From Maylandia zebra (taxonomy: Eukaryota; Chordata; Actinopteri; Cichliformes; Cichlidae): 64,000 nt of DNA. Positions 1 through 12,029 of this stretch are shown here, piece after piece (position 1 is the stretch's first letter; each line of letters starts with the position of its first letter). A program made the translations under genes and the position numbers. The stretch lies in assembly GCF_041146795.1 (NCBI RefSeq), contig NC_135174.1, positions 248,001 through 312,000 of the forward strand, written 5' to 3'. Below the pieces are notes generated by a model. It was not told where the DNA came from and searched no databases. It saw only the letters and a program-made list of their open reading frames with translations.

Positions 1-316
1 AACGAGATCGCGGATACAAGCGGCAGAAATGAGCTTCCTCCGAAGGGTGGCTGGCCTCTCCCTTAGAGATAGGGTGAGAAGTTCGGCCATCCGGGAGGGG
101 CTCAGAGTAGAGCAGCTGCTGCTCCACATCGAAAGGAGCCAGCTGAGGTGGTTTGAGATTATATCTCTCGGCTGGCCTGGGAACGCCTTGGTATTCCCCC
201 GGATAAGCTGGAGGAGGTGGCTGGGGAGAGGGAGGTCTGGGCCTCTTTGCTTAGGCTGCTGCCCCCGCGACCCGGCCCCGGATAAAGCGGATGAAGATGG
301 ATGGATGGATGGATGG
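1..316 (+). mobile_element. 3' end of an RTE/Rex3-like LINE with GGAT tail
   Basis: Translation of the plus strand gives, with frame breaks, the C-terminal tail of a fish non-LTR retrotransposon polyprotein: AEMSFLRRVAGLSLRDRVR, LLLHIERSQLRW, then a [15 protein letters not shown]-like end. A short GGAT tandem tail follows at about 296-316. A very short 3' UTR ending in a GATG/GGAT microsatellite is known for Rex3/RTE elements, so that is the preferred family, but another LINE clade is possible. The element is 5'-truncated by the window edge. It abuts the 3' portion of the minus-strand L1 copy, so the L1 reading frame runs into this tail. Confidence 0.7.
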
Positions 317-2524
317 AAGATTATTTTTATTTTTCCAGTTCATGAGGACTGTTTTCTTGGCTATGCATAGGGCAGTGAAAACCACATGGGCGATATTCTT
401 TTCTGAAGTGACATTATCTAAGCTGCCCAACAAACACACTAAGGGGGAAGTTGGAATGTTACATTTCAGACATTTCGATAAGTCTTCACATATCTCGCGC
501 CAAAACTTCTGAACTGGTGGACAGAACCAAAGAGCGTGGCTATAATTGTCCGGTGAATAGGTTTGGCAGTGTGAGCAGTTGTTGGTAGACGTAAAGCCCA
601 TCTTGAACATCTGATGACCTGTATAGTGCACTCTATGTAGTATTTTGTATTGAATTAATTGAAGACTGGGATTTCGAATTAGATGAAAGGTTTTTAAGCA
701 AATCTGAGACCAGAAGTTTAGGTCTAAGTTAACTGATAAATCCGCTTCCCATTTTGCAATAGGAAGTGATGTTGATTCATCTGTTTTAGAAAGCATTCTG
801 TATATTTTGGATAGTAATTTGGGGGGTTTAAGAGTAAGAAATTGAACCACACTTGGTGGTGTTTGTAGTTCAACTTGACCCGGTTTAAATTTCTTTTTTA
901 CTATGGATTTAATTTGTTGATATTCTAAAAATCTTTTCTTGTTGATCCCATATTGTGTAACTAGTCCGTCAAATGAAATAAATTCTGTTCCTTCTAGTAT
1001 ATGTTCTAAATATTTGATTCCTTTACCACTCCAATCTGAAAAGTTTATCATATTATTGTTTTGTAATATGTCAGGGTTGTTCCAGATAGGTGTACGTTTG
1101 CATGGGATTAATGAAGACGCCGTCAATTTTAGAAACTCCCACCATGCTGTCAGAGAAGAGCTGATGTTGATGCTTTTAAAGCATTCATATCGTTGGATGT
1201 TTGAGCTGATAAATGGTAGGTCTGAGATCTCTAGATAATTGCAGAGTGCTTGTTCTACATCTAGCCAAGGTTCATCTAAGAGGGTATGTTTTAGCCATCC
1301 TGAGATAAACTGAAGCCTGTTGGCTAAGAAGTAGTGCTGAAAGTTAGGCAGTTCTAGTCCTCCTTTATCCTTGGTTTTTTGTAGTGTTTTTAAGCTTATA
1401 CGTGGGGGTTTATTTTTCCAAAGGAATTTGGACATACATGAATCTAGAGATCTGAACCAATCTTGTGGCGGTTTAGTTGGGATCATTGAGAATAAATAAT
1501 TTATTTTTGGTAAGACCATCATTTTTATAGCGGCAACCCTTCCCATGAGTGATATGGGTAGACATTTCCATCTAGCCAGATCATCTTCTACCTTCTTTAA
1601 AAGTGGGATATGGTTTAATTTAGTTAGATCTGCAAGCTTGGGAGAAACATTAATACCTAAATATTTTATATTTCCCGATTGCAGTGGTGTAGAAGAGGAA
1701 TTATGGAGGGAGCAATTAATCGGTAGGACTGTAGATTTTGACCAGTTAATTGAGTAATCTGATATTCTTGCAAAAGAGTTTATCAATTCAATCACCCCAG
1801 AGATATTGGTTTGTGAATTTTGGAGAAAGAGTAACACATCATCCGCATAAAGGCTGATTTTATGTTCCACGTTCTTGCATTTTATGCCCTTAATTACTGA
1901 ATTCTGTCTAATTGCTGCTGCTAGTGGTTCAATAAAAATTGCAAACAGTGAAGGGGAGAGTGGGCATCCCTGCCTGGTGCCCCTCAAGAGACAGAAGTTG
2001 GAGGATGTCTGGTCATTTGTTCTGACACAAGCTGTTGGGGAATTATATAATATTTTTAACCAGTTTATGAAAGAGGATCCAAAACCAAATTTGTGTAAAG
2101 TTGCAAATAGAAATTTCCAGTTAACTCTGTCAAATGCTTTTTCTGCATCTAAAGAAAATATTGTAGTTTCTAGGTTTTTACTGTATGAGTAGTCTATCAA
2201 ATTAAGTAACCTACGTGTATTTGTTGATGAGTGCCTACCTTTTATGAAACCAGTTTGGTCAGGATGAATTAAGAGGGGGGTTATTTTCTCCAGTCTCTTT
2301 GAGAGAGCTTTGCAGATTATTTTAAGGTCTACATTTATAAGGGATATTGGACGATAGCTTGAGGGATATACAGGGTCTTTGCCTGGTTTTAGCAGGAGAT
2401 TAATGTTTGCAGAATTCATATTTGATGGAAGTCTGCCCTTTTCTTTAATTTCCAACAACGTTCTGTAGAAAACTGGTGCTAGAATCGTCCGGAATTCTTT
2501 GTAGAATTCTGCAGGAAAGCCGTC
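251..2524 (-). CDS. L1/Tx1-like ORF2, C-terminal part (reverse transcriptase)
   Basis: This is the continuation of the LINE ORF2 beyond the 13.4-kb insert. RT motifs in order: [51 protein letters not shown] and the catalytic YADD near 1836-1849 (about residue 698 of the joined frame). A C-terminal cysteine motif NCSHC...HALWFC follows. The frame is open throughout. It reads through the GGAT microsatellite into the neighbouring LINE, so the last ~22 residues are foreign and the native C terminus is missing. Excluding the insert, 1421 + 2272 nt gives exactly 1231 codons including the stop, close to the usual size of this family. An ATG further up, inside the insert, opens a longer spurious frame to 2719. 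Confidence 0.9.
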   Translation of the reverse strand, partial: DGFPAEFYKEFRTILAPVFYRTLLEIKEKGRLPSNMNSANINLLLKPGKDPVYPSSYRPISLINVDLKIICKALSKRLEKITPLLIHPDQTGFIKGRHSSTNTRRLLNLIDYSYSKNLETTIFSLDAEKAFDRVNWKFLFATLHKFGFGSSFINWLKILYNSPTACVRTNDQTSSNFCLLRGTRQGCPLSPSLFAIFIEPLAAAIRQNSVIKGIKCKNVEHKISLYADDVLLFLQNSQTNISGVIELINSFARISDYSINWSKSTVLPINCSLHNSSSTPLQSGNIKYLGINVSPKLADLTKLNHIPLLKKVEDDLARWKCLPISLMGRVAAIKMMVLPKINYLFSMIPTKPPQDWFRSLDSCMSKFLWKNKPPRISLKTLQKTKDKGGLELPNFQHYFLANRLQFISGWLKHTLLDEPWLDVEQALCNYLEISDLPFISSNIQRYECFKSINISSSLTAWWEFLKLTASSLIPCKRTPIWNNPDILQNNNMINFSDWSGKGIKYLEHILEGTEFISFDGLVTQYGINKKRFLEYQQIKSIVKKKFKPGQVELQTPPSVVQFLTLKPPKLLSKIYRMLSKTDESTSLPIAKWEADLSVNLDLNFWSQICLKTFHLIRNPSLQLIQYKILHRVHYTGHQMFKMGFTSTNNCSHCQTYSPDNYSHALWFCPPVQKFWREICEDLSKCLKCNIPTSPLVCLLGSLDNVTSEKNIAHVVFTALCIAKKTVLMNWKNKNNLPSIHPSIFIRFIRGRVAGAAA

Positions 2525-2549
2525 CGAGAGAGATACTCCCATACAGCTT
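2525..2549 (+). repeat. Left terminal inverted repeat of the 13.4-kb insertion
   Basis: These 25 bases are identical to the reverse complement of 15948-15972. After CAGCTT the two ends diverge, to ATGACAAAATT on the left and GTTTCACACAC on the right. The L1 sequence immediately outside is continuous with that outside the other end. Confidence 0.9.
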
Positions 2550-2589
2550 ATGACAAAATTTAATCCGAAGTGATTGATGGCCCTAATCA

Positions 2590-2810
2590 TGACCTTTTGA
2601 CCTCCCCCCTCCCCCCCGGAAGTGTGTAATGAGCGTGACGAATTGCATCCGGAGAAGGGGGGGCGGGAAACCCCCGACATCCGGAGAAGGGGGGGGGGTG
2701 AACCCCGGAAGCGCGCCATCTGTCTCTAAGCGTGTCGAATTGCATCCTGAGAAGGAGGGGGGGGGGGAAACCTCCGGAAGCGCGCCATCTGTTGTTGGGA
2801 AAAAAATGTT
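2590..2810 (+). promoter_or_regulatory. GC-rich tandem repeat, promoter-like
   Basis: About two to three imperfect units of roughly 65-80 bp share GAATTGCATCC-GAGAAGG, a G-tract, and CCGGAAGCGCGCCATCTGT. They hold ETS-like CCGGAAG cores and CpGs in otherwise AT-rich DNA. A TATA-like AATAAAAAG lies at about 2840, roughly 55 bp upstream of an ATG at 2895. This resembles a polymerase II promoter, but no transcript evidence is available. It has no counterpart in the right arm of the insertion. Confidence 0.45.
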
Positions 2811-2894
2811 TTTAGAGGGAGGGACTGCAGCAGGGGAGGAGAATAAAAAGCAGAGAGGAGGTGTCACAATTTCTAAGGCACAGACACACACAAG

Positions 2895-2996
2895 ATGGAT
2901 CCTTTCATTCTGCAGCCCAGCAGCGCTCCTGTTTACTTGGACGGCGAAGAAATCTGCTCTCCCTCCGAACCCTCGAGCATGGGGGGCAGCAGCTGA
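2895..2996 (+). CDS. Unrecognised 33-residue ORF in the left end of the insertion
   Basis: An ATG in good context (CACAAGATGG) opens 33 codons beginning MDPFILQPSSAPVYLDGEEI, then Ser/Pro/Glu-rich residues, ending at TGA. It lies between the promoter-like repeat and an AATAAA at about 3067, so the segment has the layout of a small transcription unit. I do not recognise the protein. It could be exon 1 of a captured host gene or of a lost element gene, or chance. No clear splice donor follows it. Confidence 0.3.
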   Translation: MDPFILQPSSAPVYLDGEEICSPSEPSSMGGSS

Positions 2997-3079
2997 TTCT
3001 GTGGTGTATAGAGAGACAGAGCGGATGTAATTTTAGTTTCTTAAGCTGCACCGGCGTTTGTAATGGAAATAAAGAGTGA

Positions 3080-3334
3080 CTTCCTGTAGAGATTTCAATA
3101 GTATTTTATTTTCCTATAATACAGACGCTGTAAAAAACCTTTAAGATACACCATAGCTTGTGATGAAAAGAAGAACTTTCTATCCGCTTGTAACCTACAG
3201 GCTGCCTACCCTATATGTGTAAAAAATGAATAAATATCCCTTAGTGAATACTACTTTTCCTTTTGAGAGTCCTTTTTACAAGAGACTGAAAAACAAACCA
3301 TAATTGCCGTGACAGGCGATCTTGTTTCACACAC

Positions 3335-3366
<32 letters not shown>

Positions 3367-3690
3367 CGCGGGTCAAAGAGGAGTGAGATGACTTCCTGTA
3401 GAGAACCGTTTCTTTCAATAGTAATTTTATTTTCCTATAATACAGACGCAGTAAAAAACCTTTAAGATACACCATAGCTTATGATGAAAAGAAGAACTTT
3501 CTATCCACTTGTAACCTACAGGCTGCCTACCCCGTATGTGTAAAAAATTGAATAAATATCCCTTAGTGAATACTACTTTTCCTTTTGAGAGTCCTTTTTA
3601 CAAGAGACTGAAAAAACAAACCATAATTGCCGTGACAGGCGATCTTGTTTCACGCACACACACACACACACCGCGGGTCAAGGAGGAATG
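3080..3690 (+). repeat. Tandem ~300-bp duplication ending in CA microsatellites
   Basis: Two copies (about 3080-3375 and 3389-3680) run from GACTTCCTGTAGAGA through TACACCATAGCTT and GTGACAGGCGATCTTGTTTCAC to a CA repeat and CCGCGGGTCAA. They differ by several substitutions and by microsatellite length. The right arm contains only the second copy in full plus the extreme end of the first, so the first copy is where the palindrome becomes asymmetric. Confidence 0.85.
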
Positions 3691-4099
3691 AGACAGCGGA
3701 AGAGTTTTTTTCTTCATTACTTTTACAATGGGTTTTCTCAATAGACAGAAAATGATGACGCTGAGGAGTCAACAGCCGATATTATCATTGCTTGTAACCC
3801 GGTAAATAATTTCGTACATCTCCCAATAAAATAAGTCTTAGTGGAAAAAAGCTCATATTCGAATAAGTTTATTAAAGCACCCCCCTCTGTGGGAAAGAGT
3901 TTTTTTTCTCAGAGTCAAGTTTAAACCATGAGGAGAGTTTTGTCAACAGGAGACGGGTTTTGTCCATTTGGTAAAACAAATATCCGCCTCAAAGTCGTAT
4001 TTTACCGTTGCAGAATGTGGAAAACAGACGGCGTTCGCAAGAAGGCAATCAAAAAAAAAAAAAAAAAAAAAAGGAAATTGGATACCTCCAACTCTCCCG

Positions 4100-4137
<38 letters not shown>

Positions 4138-4344
4138 TGCATAGATAAACTCTGAATATAGTAGTGGGACTTCAGCTGTTTATGTAACTTACTATCTTAA
4201 GACTTTTGTGTCTACAATAATTAGTTTCCTTGGAACCAGATCCCTACCTGTTAATAATTCTCCACTGTACCCATGGTTCAGAAAATTACAGTCAGCCTGC
4301 CAGGGACACGTCACTCAGAGATAGCTGTCAATGTGGGATTTTTT

Positions 4345-4930
4345 TCTCCCCTTTTGTTCAGTTAAAGCTGCCTTTCATTCTTCAACACAGCTTAAACTCT
4401 AATAGGTAAGCTTTCTTGTAATTTCTTAGTTCTGCAGGCTTCTTGAAAGACATCCGAGACTCTTCTTTGGATGCTGGCTGCCTTTTGTTTTGTTTTCTGT
4501 CAAGATGATCCCACACCGCTTCGATTATCTTGAGGTTCGAACCCTGGAGAGATCAATCCATGACTGATGCGTTGTTTCATCCAGGCATACTTTGACTACA
4601 TTGGCAGTATGTTTGCGATCATTGTCGTACTGAAAAATGAAGTTGAAGCCAATCAGACACTACGTGGTAATACATGGTCGATCAAAATCTGGTGGAACTT
4701 TTCTACATTCATAATTTGATTAATTTGGATAAGAGCTCCAACAACACTGGCTGAAATCCAGCCTCAAAGCACGGTAGAGTATCCACGCTGTGTTAAAGAC
4801 GGCTATAGACATTCACTGTTGTATCTCTCTTCGGACCTCTTCCGTGCATATTTCAAATTTGGATTCATTACTCCATAAGACATATTACAGCTGATTTCTT
4901 TTTCCAGTCAATTTCTTGTGTAATTTGGCA
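4345..4930 (-). pseudogene. Decayed Tc1-like transposase fragment (left arm)
   Basis: Minus-strand translation gives, with stops and frame breaks, LWSNESKFEIFARKR then VWDHLDRKQNKRQPASKEES. These are the second half of a Tc1-like transposase, where ESKFEIF surrounds a catalytic Asp/Glu region and WDHLDR lies near the C terminus. It cannot be functional and is older than the palindrome, since both arms share its defects. Confidence 0.75.
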
Positions 4931-7249
4931 CACCTCAGCCTTATTTTTCTCTGTTCTCCTTCCTTAAGAATGGCTTATTAACAGCCACCCTTCCAACTCA
5001 GATAACTTTTGATGAGGTTTCATGAAATGTTTACAGCACTTGAGTTACTCGCCACGGCCATCCTAAATGCTAAAAACACTAAACTTTAATTCTAAATTAC
5101 GTAATTAACGTTAACCAGAAAAAACAAGCCAAAGTCGAAATGTTGCTGAGCTGACCTGTGGTATGCTATGTCTTCTAAAGCACGTATAATGTAAACAGAA
5201 CTGGTCTTTGCACAGAAGCCTGTGGAGCTTCATAATTAACCTCAGTGTGTGAAGAGGACTCTCCATTTAATAATAGCTGTAATAAAATGTTATGGCCGAC
5301 GGTGTTAAACGCTGCACTTGGGTCTAGCAGGGAAGATTTCAACTTTTCAATATGAATGAAGGCTGAAAACTGATTAGATTAATGTCTGATGATCTTTTCC
5401 GTGCTTCTTCAAGTTTGTAACACCAAACATATTAAAGGATGATGTAAGGCTCACAGGAAGAGTTTAATTAGACACACATTTACTATTTTCTTTATACTCT
5501 TTCTTTCTTGACATGTTTAATATGATTACTATCAGAGGAGAAAATGAACCTTGTGTAGTCTAAAAACTTTTTTATTTAATCAAACTGTAATGTTGTTGAA
5601 CTCTGACGGACGTGTCTTTTAATCTTGTCAACAAATCCTTAATCATCTAAATCTGCCATTTATCATCTTGTAAAATGTTCCCTCTGCTTCTGTTGCACAT
5701 CTCCCCCCGACACTCTCTGCTTCACCTGTCCTGTGCAGCTGGTCCAACCCCTGCCTGCCTCCTTAAACTGGGGTGTTTAAATCTCTTTACCTCTGTTGTG
5801 AACTTCACACAAAGTTTGTGGTAACAAAATCAAACTGACGAGGATCTCGTTTGAAAAACACACACACACACACACACACTCACGAGACAAAATAAAAACA
5901 GACTGCTCAAAGCAAAAGCAGAGCCCTCACAGTTGGTAGTACAAACACAGTGACAACATGCGTATTAGATACCCTCAGTGCCAAAAGCATAAATATGAAA
6001 AAAATGTGATCACCAAGAATATCCTAAAAATGGCATTGAGGTGCGTGTTACAGTAAAGAAAAAAAAAAAGTAGCCAAATTTTCATCGGAAAATGTTGAAT
6101 TTTAGTAAAAACAATGCTCTGTAGTTTGATACTGTCGTTACAGACAAAGCAGATGTTTAAAGCCTTTGGACGCACATTTGAAATGCACTCATTCTCCTTA
6201 TCAGCTGGAAACATTAAAGCCGTAAAATGACTTTTTCAAACGGATAAAAACTATTGACCAGCAGCAATGTTGAGCCTGTTCCAAAATTTGAATGTACATG
6301 TGTTGAAGGTGCGGGTCTTGTTGAATTATTAAACATACTTTCTTTAATTTTTCGAGCCACAAAAACAACAACTTTTAATTTTCTTCTGCTTGAGTCTCGG
6401 CCTCGGGTAGCTCTACTTATCATTGCTCAGTCAGTTGTCTGTTTGTGCTACTTTTTTTCAAGGAGCAGTGGATTATTGGTAAGGGTGACTTTATGTGTTT
6501 AGTTACTTAAGTGGAAGTACTGTGGAAAGTTTTACCTTACATACATAGATCTACCAGTACAGCTTCTGAGGTATCTGTTTACAAAATGTTATAATCTATT
6601 CAAAGGTTCTTTGCAATTTTACATTGATAAACATTATCCTTAACACATTTGGCCCACATAAAGTACTATGGCCATCACACGGTCATTTAGAATTGTTTAA
6701 ATAACTCGTGTCTTAAGTCCTTCCATCAAACAGAAAATTAAAAAAAAAAAAAAAAAAAAAACATGGTTCACTTTTACATCACAAAATGTTAGAAATATAA
6801 GCCGTTCATAACAACCTGAAAGGTTGGGAGTTTAAAATGCAAACCGATGGAAGCAGAAGTAGAAGACTATAATGTCTCAGAGCACACGGTGTCTATTAAT
6901 GTGTAGACATTTATAAATAGGAGCTTAATAAAGACGCTTAATTTCTTAAGAAATAAACAGGTGGAGTGATCTTTATCAAAAGTGGATGTTGCATCTGTGG
7001 CTAAACCACTGCACCCAAAAAAACTTTAAAAATCTACTGTGTGTGAGGCTGTGTAAGTAAAGCTTGCCCTTCACACCTGCGTGTAATAAACCATTTGTTG
7101 GGGGTTGTGGATTTGGCACCTCAGCATTGTGAAAGTGGGGAAACATGTTTCTGGCTGTGCATAAGATTCCTCCTTACAACTTAGAATCTCAGTTCTAAAT
7201 GAAATTCAGATGTTTTTTTAAGTATGGCTAATGTATTATTTGACTTCTA

Positions 7250-7251
7250 AG

Positions 7252-7296
<45 letters not shown>
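7250..7296 (+). repeat. CA microsatellite
   Basis: About 22 CA dinucleotides in the left arm. The partner GT run at about 11979-12028 in the right arm differs in length, showing slippage since the arms arose. Confidence 0.9.
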
Positions 7297-7297
<1 letters not shown>

Positions 7298-9030
7298 GAA
7301 CAACACAGAGAAGAAGAAGAGGGGGTCGTTTTACTACGCATCATAAAAACGCAATCATTCATCTTCCAACTGTATCTTTCTGTTCTGTCTTTAGAATCAT
7401 AGGTTGTTTACTGAGCCGTACTTTGGGAGTCATACTATTGTGATACTGGGGAGAAAAGGGTAAGGTTTGATAGACTAAACCCTTACACACATAACTTGAA
7501 AAACCTAAAGAGTGTGTGAGACTGCTAGCTGTGTTGTTCAGCATTAAACTCATCTACAAATGTGTTAGTAAAGAGCGACTTGTACTTCTGTCCCATTAAG
7601 CAACGGTTTAACAAATTTCACTGCAAACTATAAAAGGAATCTGGATTTATATAGAACATAGTAGTGATGGATTAAGTGCAGGAAACACTAGTATAAGGTG
7701 TCTATTGAACAAATCTCCTTCAGCGTTCAAAATGACCAAAGTGAGGCCTACAGGCGTTTCTCTCGGTTGGTTGTGTTCAGGGAAAAAGCAGCTAAATACA
7801 CTGAGACTGCTCCACATTGTTAGCGAGTTAACTCTGGATATCTGTAGGTTTTGTCAAACTTGGAGTGAACAAAAGCAGAAAAACAGTAAAAGATGCAGAC
7901 AGTGAAAGTCTGGTTTATTTCATGAACACAATGAAACATTTTACAGTCCACAGAGCAAAGTAGCATACATGATAAATAGATACACATAACATGAGAAGTA
8001 AAACTCGTCGTCTTACCACATGTTATATTCTGTAAACTTAAAATAACCACAGAAATTAGAGTTTAGTGTTTTAAGTCATCTATTAAAAAACATGAGTCAA
8101 CATTACTGAAGTGACACTTTAACGATGCGTCTTATCACCGTGTTTATGATGATAAAACATGTTCTCTCGTTAGTAGTTGTCAGCGCTGTCACTTGTCATG
8201 AAAATGTCCAGAGCCAGGGTTCCTCTTCAATTACCATTGATCATTAATAGGGTCACAAAAGATTTGTCACATTATCCCCATAAACAAAATGCTTTTATAG
8301 AAATCATCGTGATACAAATATTTAGATTCTTGATTCACAATGTGCACGAACTCAAAATCTTTAGAGGTTCATATTTATAAAGTATCGCAAATAATACATT
8401 TATACCATTGTATGAGCTACACTTCTTGTAAAAAACTGATTGAAAAAAGCTCCTGTCGTGACCTTCCTTCTGTGAGGACACACACACACACACACAGAGA
8501 GAGAGGGGGAGATCATTAGGATTGGAGGCGTTTTTGGATTTTCACTTATTGTTGGCTTTACAGTCACATAAAATTCATTCCAATTTTTTTTGCCTTTGCT
8601 TCAATTAAGGTGTTTCTTTAAATCTACAGCAGCTTCCTTTTCAAAAAGTTTACTGACATAGTAAGGAAGTAGCTAGGGAACTCAGTAAGTATGAGCAACA
8701 ACAGCTTAGGGACTGTTTCTACAATAAAGAGGAATTCATCATCATCCGCAGTTCATCAAAAAAAAAAAAAGTGCCATTAAAAACAATTCAACAGATCCTC
8801 AAAGTATGGATACAATCTGTTTTCAGCTGTAGAGGTACGCTTCACGTACTTATCAACATGCAGTTTAGAGGCTTGCATTAGAGTGCTTTGGTACTTGGGC
8901 CTCTTTTATTTAGCACGGTTATACCATTGTGTATTTAGCTATATAAATATGCTCAAGAGTCTATTGTATGTTTGTCATGCAATTAAAAATTCAAAAATAT
9001 AATTTTTAAATCAGTAACTTTGCAAATTTA

Positions 9031-10242
9031 GAGGAAATGTTTTTGGATAACAAATGTGTCACATTTTCAACAGGGTTTGAATAATCAGCGTTAACACAGA
9101 GACATTTATGCGCTGGGTATAACAGAAATCCTTACCTTGGAGCAGAGAAACACGGTGTATTGTTGCTTTTCTCTATTGTATAAGCAGTGCCCGACTGTCA
9201 GAAACGCTCTGTGCGGGTAGCAAAGTCGGATCCAACGCACATCCAGGAATCTGTGTGAAAGAAAGGTCTCGCTGCAGCTAGGCTCTCAGGATAGTCAGGC
9301 TTTTATTTATATTTGCATTCTGGTGCGTTAAAGCAGCCTCTGTGTCCCGCTTGGATCCTCATTCCGAAAATTCAGATATTTAAATAAAATGGTGAATTGG
9401 CTAGTGATGAGGAGCCACTTAGATCCGTAAAATGAGGTTTGATTAAATTAAACTCTTATGAACAGCTATGAACTCTACCTCTCTGCTGATGTGTTCCAAA
9501 CAAGCAATGTTTTCTACACGTCCAAACTGTGTGCTAACTACCTCACACCGCTGTGTCTGGGATCCGAAAAAATAAAAAGTTAAAACGCTATACCTTGGGG
9601 GGGAATTGTGAAGTGCTGAGGAAACTACTGTGTGTCTGATGGGGTGTTTTTATATAGGTGGACTTGGTTTCAGTTGGCCTCTGACATGATAAGATAAAAT
9701 AAAGGAAACTGATTGTAATGGAACTACAGTGCTGGGATGCTCTTGTTAAGGCAGCCTCTTTTATTGTTTTATGACTTGTTTTGCTGACTGTTGAGGGCCT
9801 AACTGTAACCAACTCTGTCTAACTGTTGCAGAGTTAAGAATCTGTAGTTTTTAGAAGTAACACAAGAAAAGTTTATTTCTAAAGGAATACCTGTTGTTTG
9901 TGGTGCTCTATTTAAAACTATTAGTGTCATGAACCGAAGTTCAGCGCACAAGCTGGACCCAGAAGCAGAGCCAACACACACAGGAGTACGAGAAAATAAA
10001 CTTTATTTTAACTGAAGGTGTCCCGGGAGGGTAGAAGGAAAACACGCGTGAAACTCGAGAAACCAAGGGACCGGGAGATGAGTCGCGCAGGAACGCCGAA
10101 AACAGGACTGTGGGAGGCTGCAACAGAAAAAGGACAAGAATTATTGGGGCGCGGGGAAATAGCAGCATACGTGGGGGAAGAGTATGAGTCTTACGGTGAC
10201 AGCGGGGCCGTGGGAGCCGGAGGGAGGGGTGAGGGTCCGCGC
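9031..10242. other. Central spacer of the palindrome
   Basis: This 1.2-kb unpaired segment separates the arms. The left three quarters are AT-rich with no coding signal. From about 9930 the sequence turns GC-rich: GTCATGAACCGAAGTTCAG, CTGGACCCAGAAGCAGAG and AAATAAACTTTATTTTA resemble the terminal region of a fish transposable element of unidentified class, reading toward the minus strand. It ends exactly at the inner edge of the right arm. Confidence 0.55.
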
Positions 10243-11975
10243 TAAATTTGCAAAGTTACTGATTTAAAAATTATATTTTTGAATTTTTAATTGCATGACA
10301 AACATACAATAGACTCTTGAGCATATTTATATAGCTAAATACACAATGGTATAACCGTGCTAAATAAAAGAGGCCCAAGTACCAAAGCACTCTAATGCAA
10401 GCCTCTAAACTGCATGTTGATAAGTACGTGAAGCGTACCTCTACAGCTGAAAACAGATTGTATCCATACTTTGAGGATCTGCTGAATTGTTTTTAATGGC
10501 ACTTTTTTTTTTTTTGATGAACTGCGGATGATGATGAATTCCTCTTTATTGTAGAAACAGTCCCTAAGCTGTTGTTGCTCATACTTACTGAGTTCCCTAG
10601 CTACTTCCTTACTATGTCAGTAAACTTTTTGAAAAGGAAGCTGCTGTAGATTTAAAGAAACACCTTAATTGAAGCAAAGGCAAAAAAAATTGGAATGAAT
10701 TTTATGTGACTGTAAAGCCAACAATAAGTGAAAATCCAAAAACGCCTCCAATCCTAATGATCTCCCCCTCTCTCTCTGTGTGTGTGTGTGTGTGTCCTCA
10801 CAGAAGGAAGGTCACGACAGGAGCTTTTTTCAATCAGTTTTTTACAAGAAGTGTAGCTCATACAATGGTATAAATGTATTATTTGCGATACTTTATAAAT
10901 ATGAACCTCTAAAGATTTTGAGTTCGTGCACATTGTGAATCAAGAATCTAAATATTTGTATCACGATGATTTCTATAAAAGCATTTTGTTTATGGGGATA
11001 ATGTGACAAATCTTTTGTGACCCTATTAATGATCAATGGTAATTGAAGAGGAACCCTGGCTCTGGACATTTTCATGACAAGTGACAGCGCTGACAACTAC
11101 TAACGAGAGAACATGTTTTATCATCATAAACACGGTGATAAGACGCATCGTTAAAGTGTCACTTCAGTAATGTTGACTCATGTTTTTTAATAGATGACTT
11201 AAAACACTAAACTCTAATTTCTGTGGTTATTTTAAGTTTACAGAATATAACATGTGGTAAGACGACGAGTTTTACTTCTCATGTTATGTGTATCTATTTA
11301 TCATGTATGCTACTTTGCTCTGTGGACTGTAAAATGTTTCATTGTGTTCATGAAATAAACCAGACTTTCACTGTCTGCATCTTTTACTGTTTTTCTGCTT
11401 TTGTTCACTCCAAGTTTGACAAAACCTACAGATATCCAGAGTTAACTCGCTAACAATGTGGAGCAGTCTCAGTGTATTTAGCTGCTTTTTCCCTGAACAC
11501 AACCAACCGAGAGAAACGCCTGTAGGCCTCACTTTGGTCATTTTGAACGCTGAAGGAGATTTGTTCAATAGACACCTTATACTAGTGTTTCCTGCACTTA
11601 ATCCATCACTACTATGTTCTATATAAATCCAGATTCCTTTTATAGTTTGCAGTGAAATTTGTTAAACCGTTGCTTAATGGGACAGAAGTACAAGTCGCTC
11701 TTTACTAACACATTTGTAGATGAGTTTAATGCTGAACAACACAGCTAGCAGTCTCACACACTCTTTAGGTTTTTCAAGTTATGTGTGTAAGGGTTTAGTC
11801 TATCAAACCTTACCCTTTTCTCCCCAGTATCACAATAGTATGACTCCCAAAGTACGGCTCAGTAAACAACCTATGATTCTAAAGACAGAACAGAAAGATA
11901 CAGTTGGAAGATGAATGATTGCGTTTTTATGATGCGTAGTAAAACGACCCCCTCTTCTTCTTCTCTGTGTTGTTC

Positions 11976-12029
<54 letters not shown>

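Larger units (their letters stand above)
3321..9030 (+). repeat. Left arm of the giant inverted repeat (5710 bp)
   Basis: It runs from CTTGTTTCACACAC to TTTGCAAATTTA and reappears inverted at 10243-15950. Differences noticed by eye are mostly microsatellite lengths plus a handful of substitutions (for example near 4815, 5460, 5510, 5730 and 8795) over 5.7 kb, so the arms are well over 98% identical. The arm is AT-rich, non-coding and holds poly-A runs, CA repeats (about 4105, 5860, 7255, 8480) and a decayed Tc1 fragment. All small ORFs in it recur inverted in the other arm, as identity requires, and are not evidence of genes. Confidence 0.9.

Noticed and set aside
1875-2192. Plus-strand ORFs over the L1 ORF2
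   Set aside because: Shadows of the minus-strand RT, whose motifs and length are convincing.
3300-3680. CRISPR-like array from repeated CA blocks
   Set aside because: It is a tandem duplication with microsatellites; no uniform spacers and a vertebrate genome.
3943-4155. ORFs rich in CVCV/THTH/KKKK residues at CA repeats and poly-A runs (also at 7231, 15147, 32000, 60178)
   Set aside because: They are translations of microsatellites, with no domain and no codon signal.
8177-11096. Identical ORF pairs on opposite strands (for example 8177-8380 and 10893-11096)
   Set aside because: Identity comes from the inverted arms and is not evidence of protein conservation.
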